Shown here: in pieces, positions 35,602 through 48,531 of the stretch
Position numbering within the stretch: the stretch's first letter is position 1
How the letters are laid out: each line of letters begins with the position of its first letter
Source of the DNA: Paragordius varius
Taxonomy: Eukaryota > Nematomorpha
Direction: 5' to 3'
Length of the DNA stretch: 64,000 nucleotides
Assembly: GCA_964247055.1 (NCBI GenBank)
Contig: OZ176059.1
Span: 1,488,001 to 1,552,000 of the forward strand
Notes under the pieces: generated by a model
Databases searched by the model: none
What the model saw: only the letters and a program-made list of their open reading frames with translations
Told to the model about the DNA's origin: nothing
Position numbers and translations under genes: made by a program

Positions 35602-36222
35602 AACACCACAGTATGACCAACCATGGGTAGCACGGGTTTGTAACCTTAAATATTTTGTTTTAAGAGCATGAAATTATTTTTTAGAAAACGGTAAAAAAAG
35701 ACTAATTAAGTTTTACAGAGATTTTTGGTATTAGTTAGCCCCGTTTTTAATTTCTAATTTTACCATTAAATTTAAAGTTTAAAATGACTGTATCTGGTCT
35801 CAATCAAAATTGCATTTTATATTAGTTTTTAGTTAGTATTAATTTGATCTATGGTTTGATAAAAAATTTTAAGTTTCAAATGCCTAAAAAATGAATTAAT
35901 TAATTTTAAGAAAGTATTAAGCATTGAAAAGCTTCTTAAAAAAATATTTTTTCCCACATTTGCTAATAAAGTATCTTTTAATTCATGGACGAGTTGGTTA
36001 ATACCCAAAGTATGATTTTTTTCAGTTTAATATAGCATAAAATATACTATCCTTGATGTTTAGTTCGAGTGTATGATAAAATCTATTTTTCTCTATAAAT
36101 CCAACAAACTATTTAAACAAATTTTCTGGGCTTCTATTAATTTATCCGATCTTGGTTGATGGCTCCGACGTAGATATTTTTATATAAATTAAAAAGATAA
36201 TATATGGATTATAAATAAGACT

Positions 36223-36462
36223 TAAATCATTTTTAGCGGTAAAATTTATTCATTTTATGTTTATTTATTTTGGGTCTTTAGAAGACTTGAATCAAACTAA
36301 GCTCAGAACCGTATTTAATAGTTTCATAATCAAAACCTTTAAATTATTAATATTTGATAGTTCTGATTTTAAACTCGGTAAATTTAGGTTTGAGTAATGA
36401 TATGTGCAGTTTTTTATAAAATATCAAAAATTTGAACTAGGATAGTTAAACTTTTAATGAGC
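36223..36462. other. Insertion or retained segment unique to unit 2 in HS6ST intron 1'
   Basis: Flanked by intron sequence that is contiguous in unit 1 (AATAAGAC next to AGCCCGCGTAAC). It is non-coding and shows no clear terminal repeats. Confidence 0.5.
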
Positions 36463-36651
36463 CCGCGTAACCGGATAAAACCAGGTCCTGTTATGAAACA
36501 ACTTTAGAATCCTATAACCGGTTTAAAAGTAAGGAAATTTAAAAATTGATTTTTAAACCACATTCCGGGCGCTTTTTATCAATTATACATTATTACCCAT
36601 CTCTTTATGAATAATAACACTTCACATTTCGCTTACATTTTAAAAATATAA

Positions 36652-36654
<3 letters not shown>

Positions 36655-36692
<38 letters not shown>
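36655..36692. repeat. (TA)n microsatellite
   Basis: Long TA dinucleotide run just 3' of the exon 1' donor; longer than the AT-rich equivalent in unit 1. Similar runs at 22262-22300, 45633-45663, 45961-45990, 46237-46274, 48498-48529, 48848-48889 and 59597-59622 adjoin mobile elements or exon edges. Confidence 0.85.
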
Positions 36693-36697
<5 letters not shown>

Positions 36698-37495
36698 TAT
36701 TTTATACCAGCTATCATTAAGGCTTTGGAGTTGTAAATATTTCCTGTAACTTTTAGCACTCTCACCATTTTTGGTCATCCATGGGTAAAGTAACGTTTTA
36801 TTTATTATGCCAACAACTGGATTAGCTACCGTTATATCTTCATCATCTTCAATGGTTTGTTGGCGGCTTTGAGAAAATAGGGTATTAGTAATAATTTCTT
36901 CACCTTGTTGTTTAAGGGACGACGATCTTGGACATTGACAAATTTCTTGAGTGTTTTTACGGATAGTTCCTCGACCTTTTTTGCTTAACACTTCATTGGC
37001 ATTATTTGTCGCCTTAAATTTGGCCTGACATGCGCAGGGCGGTAATGAGGTGATAGATTGTGTTAGAAATCGATTAAATCGACTCCCTCCCGTTTTTTGA
37101 ATGTGGACAAAGGCTATGACATCCTTGGTGACATCAAACTTAACCGGGATATATGGATCAATCAGGATTTTTGTTTGATCACTTTTACTTATATTGTTAT
37201 CAGATTTCGGCATATCTACTTTTTCATCATTTATACTAATATTGTCCTGAGATGCCATAATGAAAGGCAAAGTAGAGTTTATTAGGATAGTTGATGATAA
37301 GGGTTTTGCATTTTTAATCTTTGCTACAGATTTTGGATTATTGTTGTTAACTTTGAGACTAGCGTTTGGTAATTGTTTACGTAAAGTTGACTGTGATTGA
37401 ACAGTATTGATGATTGGAAACAATTGATTAGATAATACAATTATGGTGATTAATAGTTGATATAATAAATATCTTAATTTTGAATTGCTATTCAT

Positions 37496-38395
37496 TGCAC
37501 ACGGTTGTTGGTTTTATGCAAAAATAATAGGATAATAATTTGTAAAAACGTTAAAAAACTATGCCAAATAGGTTTGAACGGATGATCTGACAATTTTTTT
37601 TATTCTTCAAATATATATAAAGCTTTGAATATAAAGGTAATAATAAGCCGACGATAATTTATGATATTATCTATAAAATCCGAAAAATGGGTCAGTCGGT
37701 TCGTTATTTTAGTATTGGCGTGAGTATGAGAAAGAGATATTAGTATACGTTGTTTTGTTGACATAAAAGCTTATATTTCTTGTTTAAGCTTTTGAGCAAA
37801 TAACCTATTCATTATTTGTTAAACAAGAGGCGGGCCTTTATTTTTACATAGGAAATGTAAAAAAAAATTAACGTAATGTATATATCCTGTTTAACCGGTT
37901 ATATATTTGATTTATTCAACATTGAAAAACTATTTCAATGATAATATCCAATCAATAAATACTATACATATGTATATATAGGTGTTGTTTGTATGTGCTA
38001 ACAGATTAAGGGTAAGGAAAAGGCTATTTAGCTACACTAAATCAATATTATATTTAGTATGGACGGACAAGTGTCATAAAAAATATTTATTTTTTATTAC
38101 CCGAATGAATGTTGAATTTAATTTAAACATGGCTGCAAAAAAATAAAAAAAAATTTGAATAAAATGAAAGAAACATATTGTTAATTTGTAAAAAAACTGT
38201 TTGTTTGACATACAAAGCTAAATATTTTACGCTTAAAGTATATGCTAGCTAGCCGCTGTAATACAATGGATAATTGACCTCCAAAAAATGTTTATTATAC
38301 CCCTTTACCAATTTTATTGGGCAAGGTAAAGGGAGGGTAAATACATATTGTCAAAATATTTGGGCTTCACTGATATGTATATTGTATATTAATAT
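37496..38395. promoter_or_regulatory. Duplicated HS6ST upstream region
   Basis: Collinear with 11177-12050 with scattered small indels; the presumed promoter of exon 1'. No specific element is assigned. Confidence 0.4.
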
Positions 38396-38401
38396 AACAA
38401 A

Positions 38402-39680
38402 CTAGCTGGCACTGTCACGCTTCGCTGTGAATCAGTCTCACCGAAAATTATTATTAATAATTTGCAATAAATAGAGGTAATGGAGATAAAAAACACATTT
38501 ATTAAAAAGAATGTCCTTAATCATTCTTTTACAGGTTTTTGCACAGGATCAAATATTGTTTACTCGAAATTGATATCAGAGTTAATATTAAACTATCATT
38601 GGATTTAATTTAAGGTTTTCGTTTTACGAAATCATGGTTAAAATTTTTTATTTTGTAATTGTGTTCACACAGCTTGGATCAAGGGACATAAAAAGAAAAT
38701 CATTTGTGGTCTAAAGGAAAGAATAATATTAGACGAATTCCCCAGAAATATGTTTAACTGAACTCGTATGGCTTTTTAAGTTTTTTGAAAATTCAAAACC
38801 ACGCCATTTTTGTATGGCGTCTCAGTTTTAAACCCAGTAGACCCCTACCCACAGACCTATATGGAAAAAGCGCTGAGTTAAATTCTTTGCCTTTTTAGGG
38901 CAAATATTTGGAATCATCTTTGATACCATCGTCTCATGTTAAATAATCCTTTTAAGATGGTATATGTTTAGGGCATAAAGGCCCCAAATTAACGGCCAAC
39001 AAAAAAACGCCTGCCTTTTTTACCTAGTTAAGGGTAATATTTTAAGCTTTTAATGAACTCATATAGATTCATAAATTTTCTGTAAATTATCTCCAAAACA
39101 ACGCAATTTGCATATAGTGGCGCAGTTTTTGGCGGGTTACCCAGCAAGTATAAAAAGTGTGGGCTTTTGCCTATATATGGGAAATATCTGGAAATATCAT
39201 GGATTCCATAAGTTTCTATTAGACTCATAAATTTTCTGAAATTTGGCTCCAAAGGCATGCTGTATTGATATGGTGAGGCGCACGGGTAGCCCCCTAGCTC
39301 GAATAAAATTTTTGCCTTAGTTCAGGTAATACCTGGAATCATAATTGATTCAAAATGCTCTAGTGGGACCGAAAAATTGCCTCAAAACCAAAAGGTCATT
39401 CTATGGTGGCGCATTTTTCAGGGCAAAGGCCTAATTAAGGGGTAATTTAATAAAACCGCTCTACTTAAATTTTTGCCTTTTTACGGGTAATATTTCAAGC
39501 CGTTATTAAACTCATCTGGCCTGATAGGTTTTCTAAAATTTGCCTCCAAAGTCACGCTGTATCGATATGGTGGCGCAGTTGTTGGCGGATAGACCCCTAC
39601 CCAGAGACCAATATAAAAAAGAGGTTTGATAAAAAAATTGCCATATAGGGGAATACCTGAAATCATCATTCATTCCTTAA
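38402..39680 (-). mobile_element. Helitron fragment with internal repeats
   Basis: The minus-strand 3' end is CTAG preceded by a hairpin, CACAGCGAAGCGTG, followed by T in the flank. The interior (about 38790-39680) consists of two to three diverged repeats of roughly 280 bp containing GGCGGGTAGNCCCCTAC-like and TATNGNNATGGTGGCGCAGTT-like blocks, shared with 52630-53100 and 54000-54800. Open frames here are not coding. The 5' end was not located. Confidence 0.6.
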
Positions 39681-39684
39681 TATA

Positions 39685-39856
39685 CAGTATGCATTTTAAT
39701 GGTTGCTTATTTCCCATTATAGTAGGGCAATTGGCAACACAGTAGTGTATGGAAAAACAACAAAATGTTGAAACAATTAGGTCCTTTCTTTTTTCCATAC
39801 ACTACAGTATTTGCCCAACTATAGTGTGAAATAAGCAACGATTAAAAATCATACTG
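39685..39856. repeat. Near-perfect palindromic MITE
   Basis: Arms CAGTATGCATTTTAATGG and TTAAAAATCATACTG, with CATACACTA on both sides of a short loop and flanking TA. About 170 bp in all. Relatives of this arm occur at 18540-18620 and 19055-19190. Confidence 0.75.
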
Positions 39857-39945
39857 TAAATGGAAGAAAATTATATTTTTAGAAGTGTTTTAAGATCAAA
39901 TAAGCCTTTTAGCTTAAAAGTATTCAATTATAATATATATATATA

Positions 39946-40640
39946 CACTGTGTGCAAAAAAGAGGGTTATTTTTAACAAAAAATTTTTTTGTCAGATAGC
40001 TTATGACCAGTGAATTCATTTGCCGCAAAAATTTAAATTTTTTGACGACCTAGTTTTTGAAATCTGGAGAAAATCGAAATCGGAAAAGTGAAAATTAAGG
40101 ATAATTTAAAAATAATGATAAAAGTTGAGATATTATGGTTTATTATCATTTAAGAATATATTTTTAATATATAAATAGCTTAAAATCATAGAGTTAGGGT
40201 TTCAATAAAAGTTCATTTCAAATAGCATTTTTCTTTTAACACACTTAAAAGACAAAAAATTTTGATGAAACTATATTAAAATATTTTTTTATTATTTACT
40301 ACCTAAACTCACTATTAAAATCTTAACATTCATAATATTCGGTAAAAAAATTTATATATCAAAATAAAACCAATATTGTTTTTTGATTTTCATTTTTTTT
40401 GTCATCTGGTTGATGAGTGTATAAAAAATTTATACTGTTTTTTGGAATCTCACATGAGTGGGAGTTAGAGAGTAGCTAACATATGCAAAATAGGATTTTA
40501 AAGTAATAAAATATCACACAATAATCCGTATAAATCCCTGTAACAGGTTTGTTTTAACACAAATTAATATTTTTACCGGGATATGTACGGATATTTGGTT
40601 GCATTTCTACTACTTTTAAATCCTATTTTGCATAAATTGT
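39946..40640. repeat. CACTGTGTGCAAAA inverted element, right end missing
   Basis: Starts with TA then CACTGTGTGCAAAAAAGAGG. The left arm and the palindromic centre (CCGTATAAATCCCTG / CCGGGATATGTACGG, about 40530-40600) are present, but the right terminus is not. It is related to 44442-45632. Confidence 0.6.
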
Positions 40641-41029
40641 ATACAAAATGGCATTTTTCAAAAATTTTATTAATAAAATTTTGGGATACTTAAATTAACT
40701 CATGAAACGGTATAAATACCCTATAACACCTTATTGGGATCGCTGTATTGAAATGTATAGCTGATATTAAACTTAATATCAAAAATTTGATGGAAAATTA
40801 GAAATTTATTTTTTTAACAGTAACTTTTCGTTTTTTGCCGCGATGACATATTGGGTTAGTTTAAATCCATCTTGTATATAGACTACTGTTTTGAAAGTTG
40901 ATTTTAGTTAAAATTTAATTGTCAAACATTGTTCTCCTATATTAGATAACAAAGCTTATTTTTACACTTTTGTAACTTCTAGAGTCTGAGATTGTGATAA
41001 CTTAGCACTTGGATACAACACATTAATTA
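40641..41029. other. AT-rich spacer with a fragment related to 25815-25940
   Basis: Sequence around 40845-40945 (CGATGACATATTGGG, TTGAAAGTT, TTTAATTGTCA) matches unit 1 near 25828-25930, out of the general collinear order. No gene is seen. Confidence 0.45.
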
Positions 41030-42178
41030 AAGTCCTTCGATTCAAATTGGGGTAGTTGGATACCTCAGGCCTGTTTAAAATTAAATAATTTAAAAATTAT
41101 GGAATGAATAGAAACCATAAAATTTTGCACTTACTTAACATTAATAAACAGAAACATATAAAAAACTTTATTCAATAATATTTAATATTACTTATTTTAA
41201 GGTAAAACCCAAAGGAAAAAATTTAGTCAACATGACAAGTGTGCATGGCTAAATTAAATATGATACAAAATAAACCACTTTTTCTATTTATATCAATGTT
41301 AGATGTGATTTAAATAAAAATTGGCTTTATTTATATATTGAAAAATAAATGAACACTGACATGGAACTTTTTTAAAACGAAATTTTATTCAGATATTTTA
41401 GCTTATTTATATAATTTTCATAAGGATAGATGCATAAATTTAAATTAGGACCGTTTTTTTATTTTGGTCTCGGGTATTTAGATACCCCAATTTGAATCGA
41501 AGTGTTGAAAACATTGAAAAAAGCTGATTTTGCAATCAATAAATATCAAGTGTTTGCTGGTAAAATGTAATTTGAAGCTTGCTAAAGTAATTTATTTACC
41601 TCCGTAATAGCATTTAACTTGCCTGTAGTATTAACGATTTAACACATTTAATACAAATTAAGGTATCTAACCCCAGACAATATTTAAGTTTGTATTTCAA
41701 AAACTACTGAATGGTGCCAATTTTAAATTATGCTTTTATTTTAATAAAAATTATATAAATAAGCGTAACTAAATAAAATTTAGTTTTGAAAAGAAAGCCA
41801 TATCAAACTACTTCGGCGCCATTTTGATTTTACACATTTTTAAAAAATATCGTGCTTATTAAATTTTAAGGTTAAAATAAAGCTATATTTTTAATGACAT
41901 CTAATATTGATATAAACATAAAATATGGCTTATTCTGTAATATTTTTGAATTTAGCTAAGCACACATGTCAGGTTGACTAAATTACCTTTGGGTATTTCC
42001 TTAAAATAACTAAATTAAGTATTATTGAATATATATTTTTTTATTTAGGTACATTAATGTCACTAAGTGTATAATAATTTTACCATGGTTTAAAATCCTT
42101 CCATATTTTTTGGAGTATTTAATTTTAAACAGGTCTGGGGTATCCAATTACCTAAATTTGAATCGAAGGACTGAAATG
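41030..42178. repeat. Inverted-repeat elements with GAATCGAAG ends
   Basis: Boundaries TCCTTCGATTCAAATTGGGG (41035), ATACCCCAATTTGAATCGAA (41479) and AATTTGAATCGAAGGA (42157-42172) suggest two adjacent or nested elements. The second (41470-42178) matches 13636-14345. Confidence 0.55.
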
Positions 42179-42560
42179 AATGTGTTTTATTCAAATGTTA
42201 AAATAATTGATAGAAAAAAATGGCGGCGAAAAAGGTATGAGAATTTTTTACATAATTTTCCATTTTATAAAGCTAACCAATAAAAAATAAAGAAAGCATA
42301 TTTTTAAATTCGGCTTTTAATACTTTAAATTTAAGATAAGCGAATTTCAAATCTGTCTGGGATATAAACTAATCCCAAATGGTCACGAAGTGTTAACCAT
42401 AATAAAAATAAGTAAATTAGCATATTTCGAATTAATACCAATGCTAATTTCATTATTATATAATTTTCAACAGGCCCTGGGGTATAAAACTAGAACATGA
42501 AATGTTAGGTAACGCAAAAATGCTGATATTTTATGATAAGCATATTCAACCTATACTATA

Positions 42561-42832
42561 TACAGTAAAGATTAAAATTATGCGGACAAACCGTAAATAA
42601 AGACAAATATTTTTTTCTAAACGACAACCATACTTTTCAAACCATGTAAGCTACTTTGTTACAATTGTAAAATAGAGAATTGATTGTGTTAGTATTATTT
42701 CTCTATTTTAAATTCAGCCATTTTTAACAATATATTGATATTAATCTAGATTTAAAATGGTTGTCTTGTAGAAAAAAATATTGGCTTTATGTTTTTACGT
42801 TTTGTCTTTATAATTAAAATTTTTACTGTATA
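42561..42832. repeat. CAGTAAAA MITE, empty site for the unit 1 hAT
   Basis: CAGTAAAGATTAAAATTATG to AAATTTTTACTGTA, intact where unit 1 has the 3.4 kb hAT at its edge. Confidence 0.8.
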
Positions 42833-43435
42833 TTTAAAAAATTTTCTTATTTTTTGCGCACATTTTAGATGGGTATTATTGCTGGCCAATTTGTATCACA
42901 GTAGCATGTGTTATTAAAATTTTTGTACATAATTAATTTAAACAAAGTATTGAAAGATAAGCAAAAATTGTTTAATTTAATTTCAACATTTTATGCTTTT
43001 TTCTATACACTACTGTGTTGCCAATCGACAAATATGCTATGATCAGCCAGCATTAAAATGTGCCTACCGTATTTATAATTATTTTATATTCGATGTATTA
43101 TTTATTGAATATCCTTTTTAAAATTTTGTCGCCATATATATATATATATGGTTTAAAATGTAAAATTATAAGGACGAAACGTAAAAATATAGATTCAAAT
43201 ATTTTTTCTAAAGGACAACCCATACTTTCACTATAATTTTGTAGATAGATTATTAATTACAGTGAAAATATAAATTTATTGTATTACCCAATATACATCT
43301 CTATGTCATACTATGCAATTTATAACAACGAGTTATAATTTAAATAAAGTTTAAAAAATACACTGGCCTTTTGAGCAAAAATTTTTGTATTTTTACGTTT
43401 TGTCTGTATATTTTTTTAATTTTTACTTATATATA
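42833..43435. repeat. MITE relics
   Basis: Palindromic MITE pieces (about 42990-43070), a (TA)n run near 43135, and a CAGTAAAA-type copy at about 43155-43430. Matches 18354-18945 of unit 1. Confidence 0.6.
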
Positions 43436-44433
43436 GGGTGGGGTGGTAAAAAAGTCGCACTTGACTGGTAACTCAAGCGTGGCAAGTTGAGCAAGTTTAC
43501 TTAAGCCAGCAAGTTACACTTAAAGATCGGTGATAAAAAAACACTTAAGTCAAGTCTTTTGTTTATGAATGCAACATTTTTTTGCCACCCAATTAGAATT
43601 TTAGAGAAATTTTTTTAATCATTTTTAGACAAAATTCATGAAATAAGGCACTTAACGATAAAATTAATACAATATGCATTTATTGACGTTTCAAACTCAC
43701 TGGCACGCATCTTTAATATTATGAATTTTTAAATATTGAGCCTGGTAATAATTTTTAGAATGATGAAACCATTCGCCCTTAAAACACTTTCCATTTCTTT
43801 ATCGCACTACGATTTGTTTGGAGTCTATTTGCAAATATGGGAAAATGTTTATACAATATAACATAATTATTTTTAATTAATTATAAACATTACATTTGAA
43901 ATAAATTATGATGAAATAAATTCTTTACATTGGTTAATAGTGAAGTAACCTTTTAATTTTATTAAACGAAGATTTGAAATTTTACAAGATTAATAGTTAA
44001 TTATTAATTTTAAGAAATTTTCGAGAGTCCATTTTTTTGCGGTCACGGAATTGATCATATTTTTATATGCCATGTTATTAAATATTAGCAGAGTTTTTCT
44101 ACAAATTTATCCTCTTTTGTCCCATGAATAGATTAATTAGCCAAAATTTATCAAATTAACAATTGATAGCTTAACAAAGGTTTGAATTACATATAAAACT
44201 AAATTTTATACATAAATAGTTTCCTAAATAATTTTATCCATATTTTTAAATCCGTCAAGTGTGCCCTACACATTTGCAAAATTTTACTTGATCATATGAT
44301 TTTTTATCACCTCCGAATTAAGTTTTCTTGCTTGATTTAAGTCGTTTAGTGTTAAATTTTTTATCACATGAAAGCAAGCCATGACTTGAAAAACTTGCAA
44401 GTCAAGTCAAAAAAAATTTTTTATCACCCGACC
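43436..44433. repeat. MITE with GGGTGGTAAAAAA ends, unit 2 only
   Basis: Left end GGGTGGGGTGGTAAAAAAGT then CGCACTTGACTGG; right end AAGTCAAGTCAAAAAAAATT TTTTATCACCCGACC, its inverse. A CACTTAAGTCAAGTC motif near the left end pairs with GACTTGAAAAACTTGCAAGT near the right. About 1 kb, non-coding, inserted in a TA tract of unit 2. Confidence 0.7.
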
Positions 44434-44441
44434 GATGTATA

Positions 44442-45629
44442 CACTGTGTGCAAAAAAGTGGGTCATTTTGATTTAACGAAATTTTTTTCATGAGATAGCT
44501 TAAGACCAATTCATTTGCCGCAAAAATTTATATTTGTTGACAAACTATTTTTAAATTATTGAGAGAAAATTGAAATCGGGCAAAAAGTGAAAATTAAGGA
44601 TAATTTACAAAATAATGATAAAATTTAAAATATTATAGTTTATTATCATTTTAGGATATATTTTCAATATATAAATAGCCTAAAATTTTATAGTTGGGGT
44701 TTATGAAATTCAGCTCAAAAGTGTTTTTCTTTTAATACACTCACAAGACAATTTTATAAAACTTTTTTAATTATTTACTAGCTAAAATCACTATTAAAAT
44801 CTTAACATCCATATTTTATTCATTAATAAATATATCAAAATAAAACCAAAAAATATTGTTTATTATTTTTACATTTTTTGTCATCTGGTTTGTGAGTGTA
44901 AAATTATACTGTTTTATTTTGGAATCTAACATGAGTGCGAATTATAAAGTTTATAATTTATGCAAAATAGGATTCAAAATCAGTGGAATAACCAACAATC
45001 CGTACAAATCACAATACAAATATTAATTTGTCATAAAACATACAGGGATTTTTAAGGATTGTTGGTTGATATTTGAATACATTTAAATCTATTTTGCATA
45101 AATTATATACGTTCATGTAAGAATCCAAAATAAAACAGTAAAAATTTTTTATACACTTATAAACCAGAAGACAAAAAAATCCAAATATAAAACCAATATT
45201 TTGGTTTTATTTTGATATATAAGTATTTTTTTACTGAATAAAATATGAATGTTAAGATTAATAGTGAGTTTAGGTATAAATAATTAAAAAAAAATTATTT
45301 TAATATAGATTCTTTATTTTTTTTGTCTTTTAAGTGTGATATAAGACAAACGCCATCCTTTGAGCTGAAATTTTATTGAAACCGTAACTATATGATTTTA
45401 AGCTATTTATATATTGAAAATATCTACCTAAAATGATAAAAACCATAATATTTAAAATTTTATCATTATTTTATGAATTATCCTAAATTTTCACTTTTTG
45501 CCCAATTTCGATTTTCTCTCAATATTTCAAAAACTAGGTTGCCAACAAACATAAATTATTACTGCAAATGAATACGCTGATAAGCTATCTCAGCAAAAAA
45601 TAATTTTTAGCTAAAAATTTTTTTGCACA

Positions 45630-45632
<3 letters not shown>
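44442..45632. repeat. CACTGTGTGCAAAA long inverted-repeat element
   Basis: Left CACTGTGTGCAAAAAAGTGG, right TTTTTTTGCACAATG, flanking TA. The two halves (44442-about 45010 and about 45060-45632) are inverted copies: ATAAATAGCCTAAAATTTTA pairs with ATTTTAAGCTATTTATAT. It is unit 2 specific and non-coding. Confidence 0.75.
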
Positions 45633-45673
<41 letters not shown>

Positions 45674-45677
45674 TATA

Positions 45678-45957
45678 TACCATTTACAATTCTTCACCCT
45701 TGAACAATTCAATCCCTTAAATAAAATATATGTGTTTGATCAAAAAATACTGAAAAAATAATTAATTATGCCATAAAGATATATTTATATTTCATATTAA
45801 TATGAGTTAAGTTTGTTCAAAACCATATAATGTATGAGTTATGTTAGTTCGAAAACACATATATGTTAGTTCGAAAACACATTATTTATTTTAGGGTATA
45901 ATGAATTGTTCGAGGGTGAATTTGAATTGTTCAAGGGTGGATTCAAACTGTAAATGG
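45678..45957. repeat. Foldback-like element, family A
   Basis: Ends ATACCATTTACAATTCTTCA and AACTGTAAATGGCAGATA; paralog of 19194-19418. An internal TATGTTAGTTCGAAAACACA is locally duplicated. Confidence 0.78.
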
Positions 45958-45958
45958 C

Positions 45959-45993
<35 letters not shown>

Positions 45994-46063
45994 ATGTGTT
46001 TGATGTAATTATTTATTGAATAACCTTTTCAAAATTTTCTCGCCATATATATATATATATATA

Positions 46064-46233
46064 TTAATAAATTCGGGCGGGATTACAATTGACTCGTTTG
46101 TCTTTAATGTAAAAATCGAAGCTACATCGACCACAAAAATTGGGTATACAAGTAGCGAATGGATATCTCCTACACTTTTTTCTATGGCACGGATCTTTGG
46201 CACAGTCAACTAAAGGTTCAGAACAATTTTGAC

Positions 46234-46277
<44 letters not shown>

Positions 46278-48490
46278 TATTATACAGTAAAAAATGAAAT
46301 TATACGGATAAAACGTAAAAATATAGACAAATATTTTTTTGTAAAAGTATTAGTCTAAATTTTTAAAACCTTGATGTTTCCCATATAAGCTACTTGGTTT
46401 CAATCGGAAAATACTTAATTCATAGTGTAACCATTATATATATTTCTATTCTATACTTTGGAAAAACAATGAATTTTATTCAAAAAAAATCAAGGAAAAA
46501 GAATGGGGTTGTCTACATGTCCTTATATTTTTAAATTTTGTCCGCATAATTTCACTTTTCACAGTAATTCCTAATATATTATCATCTTGAAATTACAATA
46601 TAGAAGACAAAATGTAAAATTATTGAAAAGAAAAATATTTTTTTGAAACGGATAACCATACTTTTGCAAATAATACTTATTGTTCAGGGTTGCAAATAAG
46701 GAATAGAAATATGTATAATGGTAACACACACTTAAGTATATTACAGTATGAGTGAGTATATATTGCTAAAAAGTTAATTAATTATTACCATGAAATAGCA
46801 TATGAAGCAGCAAAGATAATTATTATTGTTGCTAATAATAATAACAGTAAAAAGTGAAAAAAATATATAAGCCAATAATACTGACTGCCCTTTGCTGTAT
46901 ATGACTAAATAACTTTCTAGCAATGTATACTTACTCATACTGTATATAAAATTACAAATAATTTATTTAGGTTTGTTTAAAATATGTTTACAGTAAAAAT
47001 CGAAATTATACGGGAGGACAAAACAAAAAAATATAAACACAAATATTTTTATTTTCAAAAGACAACCATACTTTTTTAAATCTTAATTTTTTATTTTATA
47101 ATTTATTGCTTAAAGTAGAAAAACAATCAATTTTTTATTTTACAATTGTACTAATATAATTTTTAGAAAAAAATTAAGGATTAAAAAAGTGTGTTATTTT
47201 TGATAAAAAATATTTGTCTTTATATTTTTACGTTTTGTCCATAGTATGAACATTTTACTGTATGAGTATGTGTAAGTATATATATATATATATATATATA
47301 TTGCTAGAAAGTTACAATATATACTTACTCATTCTATATTTCAAAACTTTACATTGACTATGTTAATATGGTTTCTTATATTTGTTATTTAGTTTTAACT
47401 ATTTTAATGAAATACCGACTGAAACGTAAAAAATATAAAGACAAATGTTTTTATTTTCAAAGGACAATCAACCATACTTTTCATAAACCTTAATTTTTCT
47501 TCCATAATTTATAAAATTATGATGGTAAAATATTAAATTTAATTTGTAATATTAAATAAAGTATATTCAAAAATAAAAAAAATGTCTTTATATTTACGTT
47601 TTGTCCGTATAATTTCAATTTTAACTATTTTCCTTATATAACCATAACGATCAGCTTTTATCTATATATTAATAAAAGAAAATGCTGGCTTTGTGATCTG
47701 GTACAGGAAAACGGGTAGACCCAATCAAATCCAAACATCGAAAAAATATAATTATTAATGAATGCCCCGACAATAGCTTCGCCCTTTTTTTGAATTAGGC
47801 CCCCAGTTCGGGCCCACCCCGTGTGAAAAATGGGTTTTTTTGAAAACAGAAGTCCACAAAAATCGTGTCTTTGAGACAATTTTCCGGAGAACGTGTTGGA
47901 CCATTCAATTTCAAATATGATTTATATTTAGTTATTTTCGATTTCGCCGAACATAGTCGTCTCGCTTTTTTGATTTAGGCCCTCTTTTTACCCGCTACCC
48001 CCCGTAAAATGCCATTTTTTCAAAAAAAATAAATATAATTTTTTTCTATTTTTCCCCCAGGTAAACAATATATTGGTATGAATGCACCGTTTTAAAATTC
48101 CCCTATATTCATATTTATATAATGCTTCGAAATAATCCTTATTACAAATAGCTCCCCCCACCCAGAAGTCCGAAGGACTTCCTCGTGCTGCTACGCAGCA
48201 CGAGATTTACGCTAGTATACAATAAAAATTGAAATTATACGGACAAAACGTAAAATTATAAAGACAATTTTTTTTAAAAAAAACTATACTTTTTCAATAT
48301 TTTTTATTATATGAATTATTGTTTAAATTTGCAAAGTATGAAATCGATATTTACATTGTTGACACTCAATTATATATTTTACAATTTTTAACAATTTTAT
48401 TTATATGAAAAAATATAGATTAAAAAGTATGGGTTTAGGTAAAAAATTTGTCTTTATATTTTTTCGTGTCAGTAGTATATCAATTTTTAC

Positions 48491-48531
<41 letters not shown>

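Larger units (their letters stand above)
35602..37495 (-). pseudogene. HS6ST: Partial tandem copy of HS6ST: promoter, exon 1, 43 nt of exon 2
   Basis: Exon 1' (37495-36708) is open over 262 codons and about 90% identical in protein to exon 1 of the complete gene. It keeps the signal anchor and the PAPS 5'-loop HIQKTGGSRFNRFL. Its length differences from exon 1 are all multiples of three, and the GT donor and its phase are kept. Exon 2' (35644-35602) keeps its acceptor and GWSYCGV, then runs into foldback-element sequence and stops about eight codons later. Alone it could make only a roughly 284-residue protein without the 3'-phosphate site, unlikely to be a working enzyme. Lying upstream of the complete gene on the same strand, it could also serve as an alternative first exon spliced to exon 2 at 7106. 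Which applies cannot be told from sequence. Confidence 0.85.

Noticed and set aside
38800-39670. Minus-strand frames with SLIETYGIHDISRYFPYIG-like sequence
   Set aside because: They belong to the repeated interior of a Helitron fragment, and similar blocks elsewhere are out of frame.
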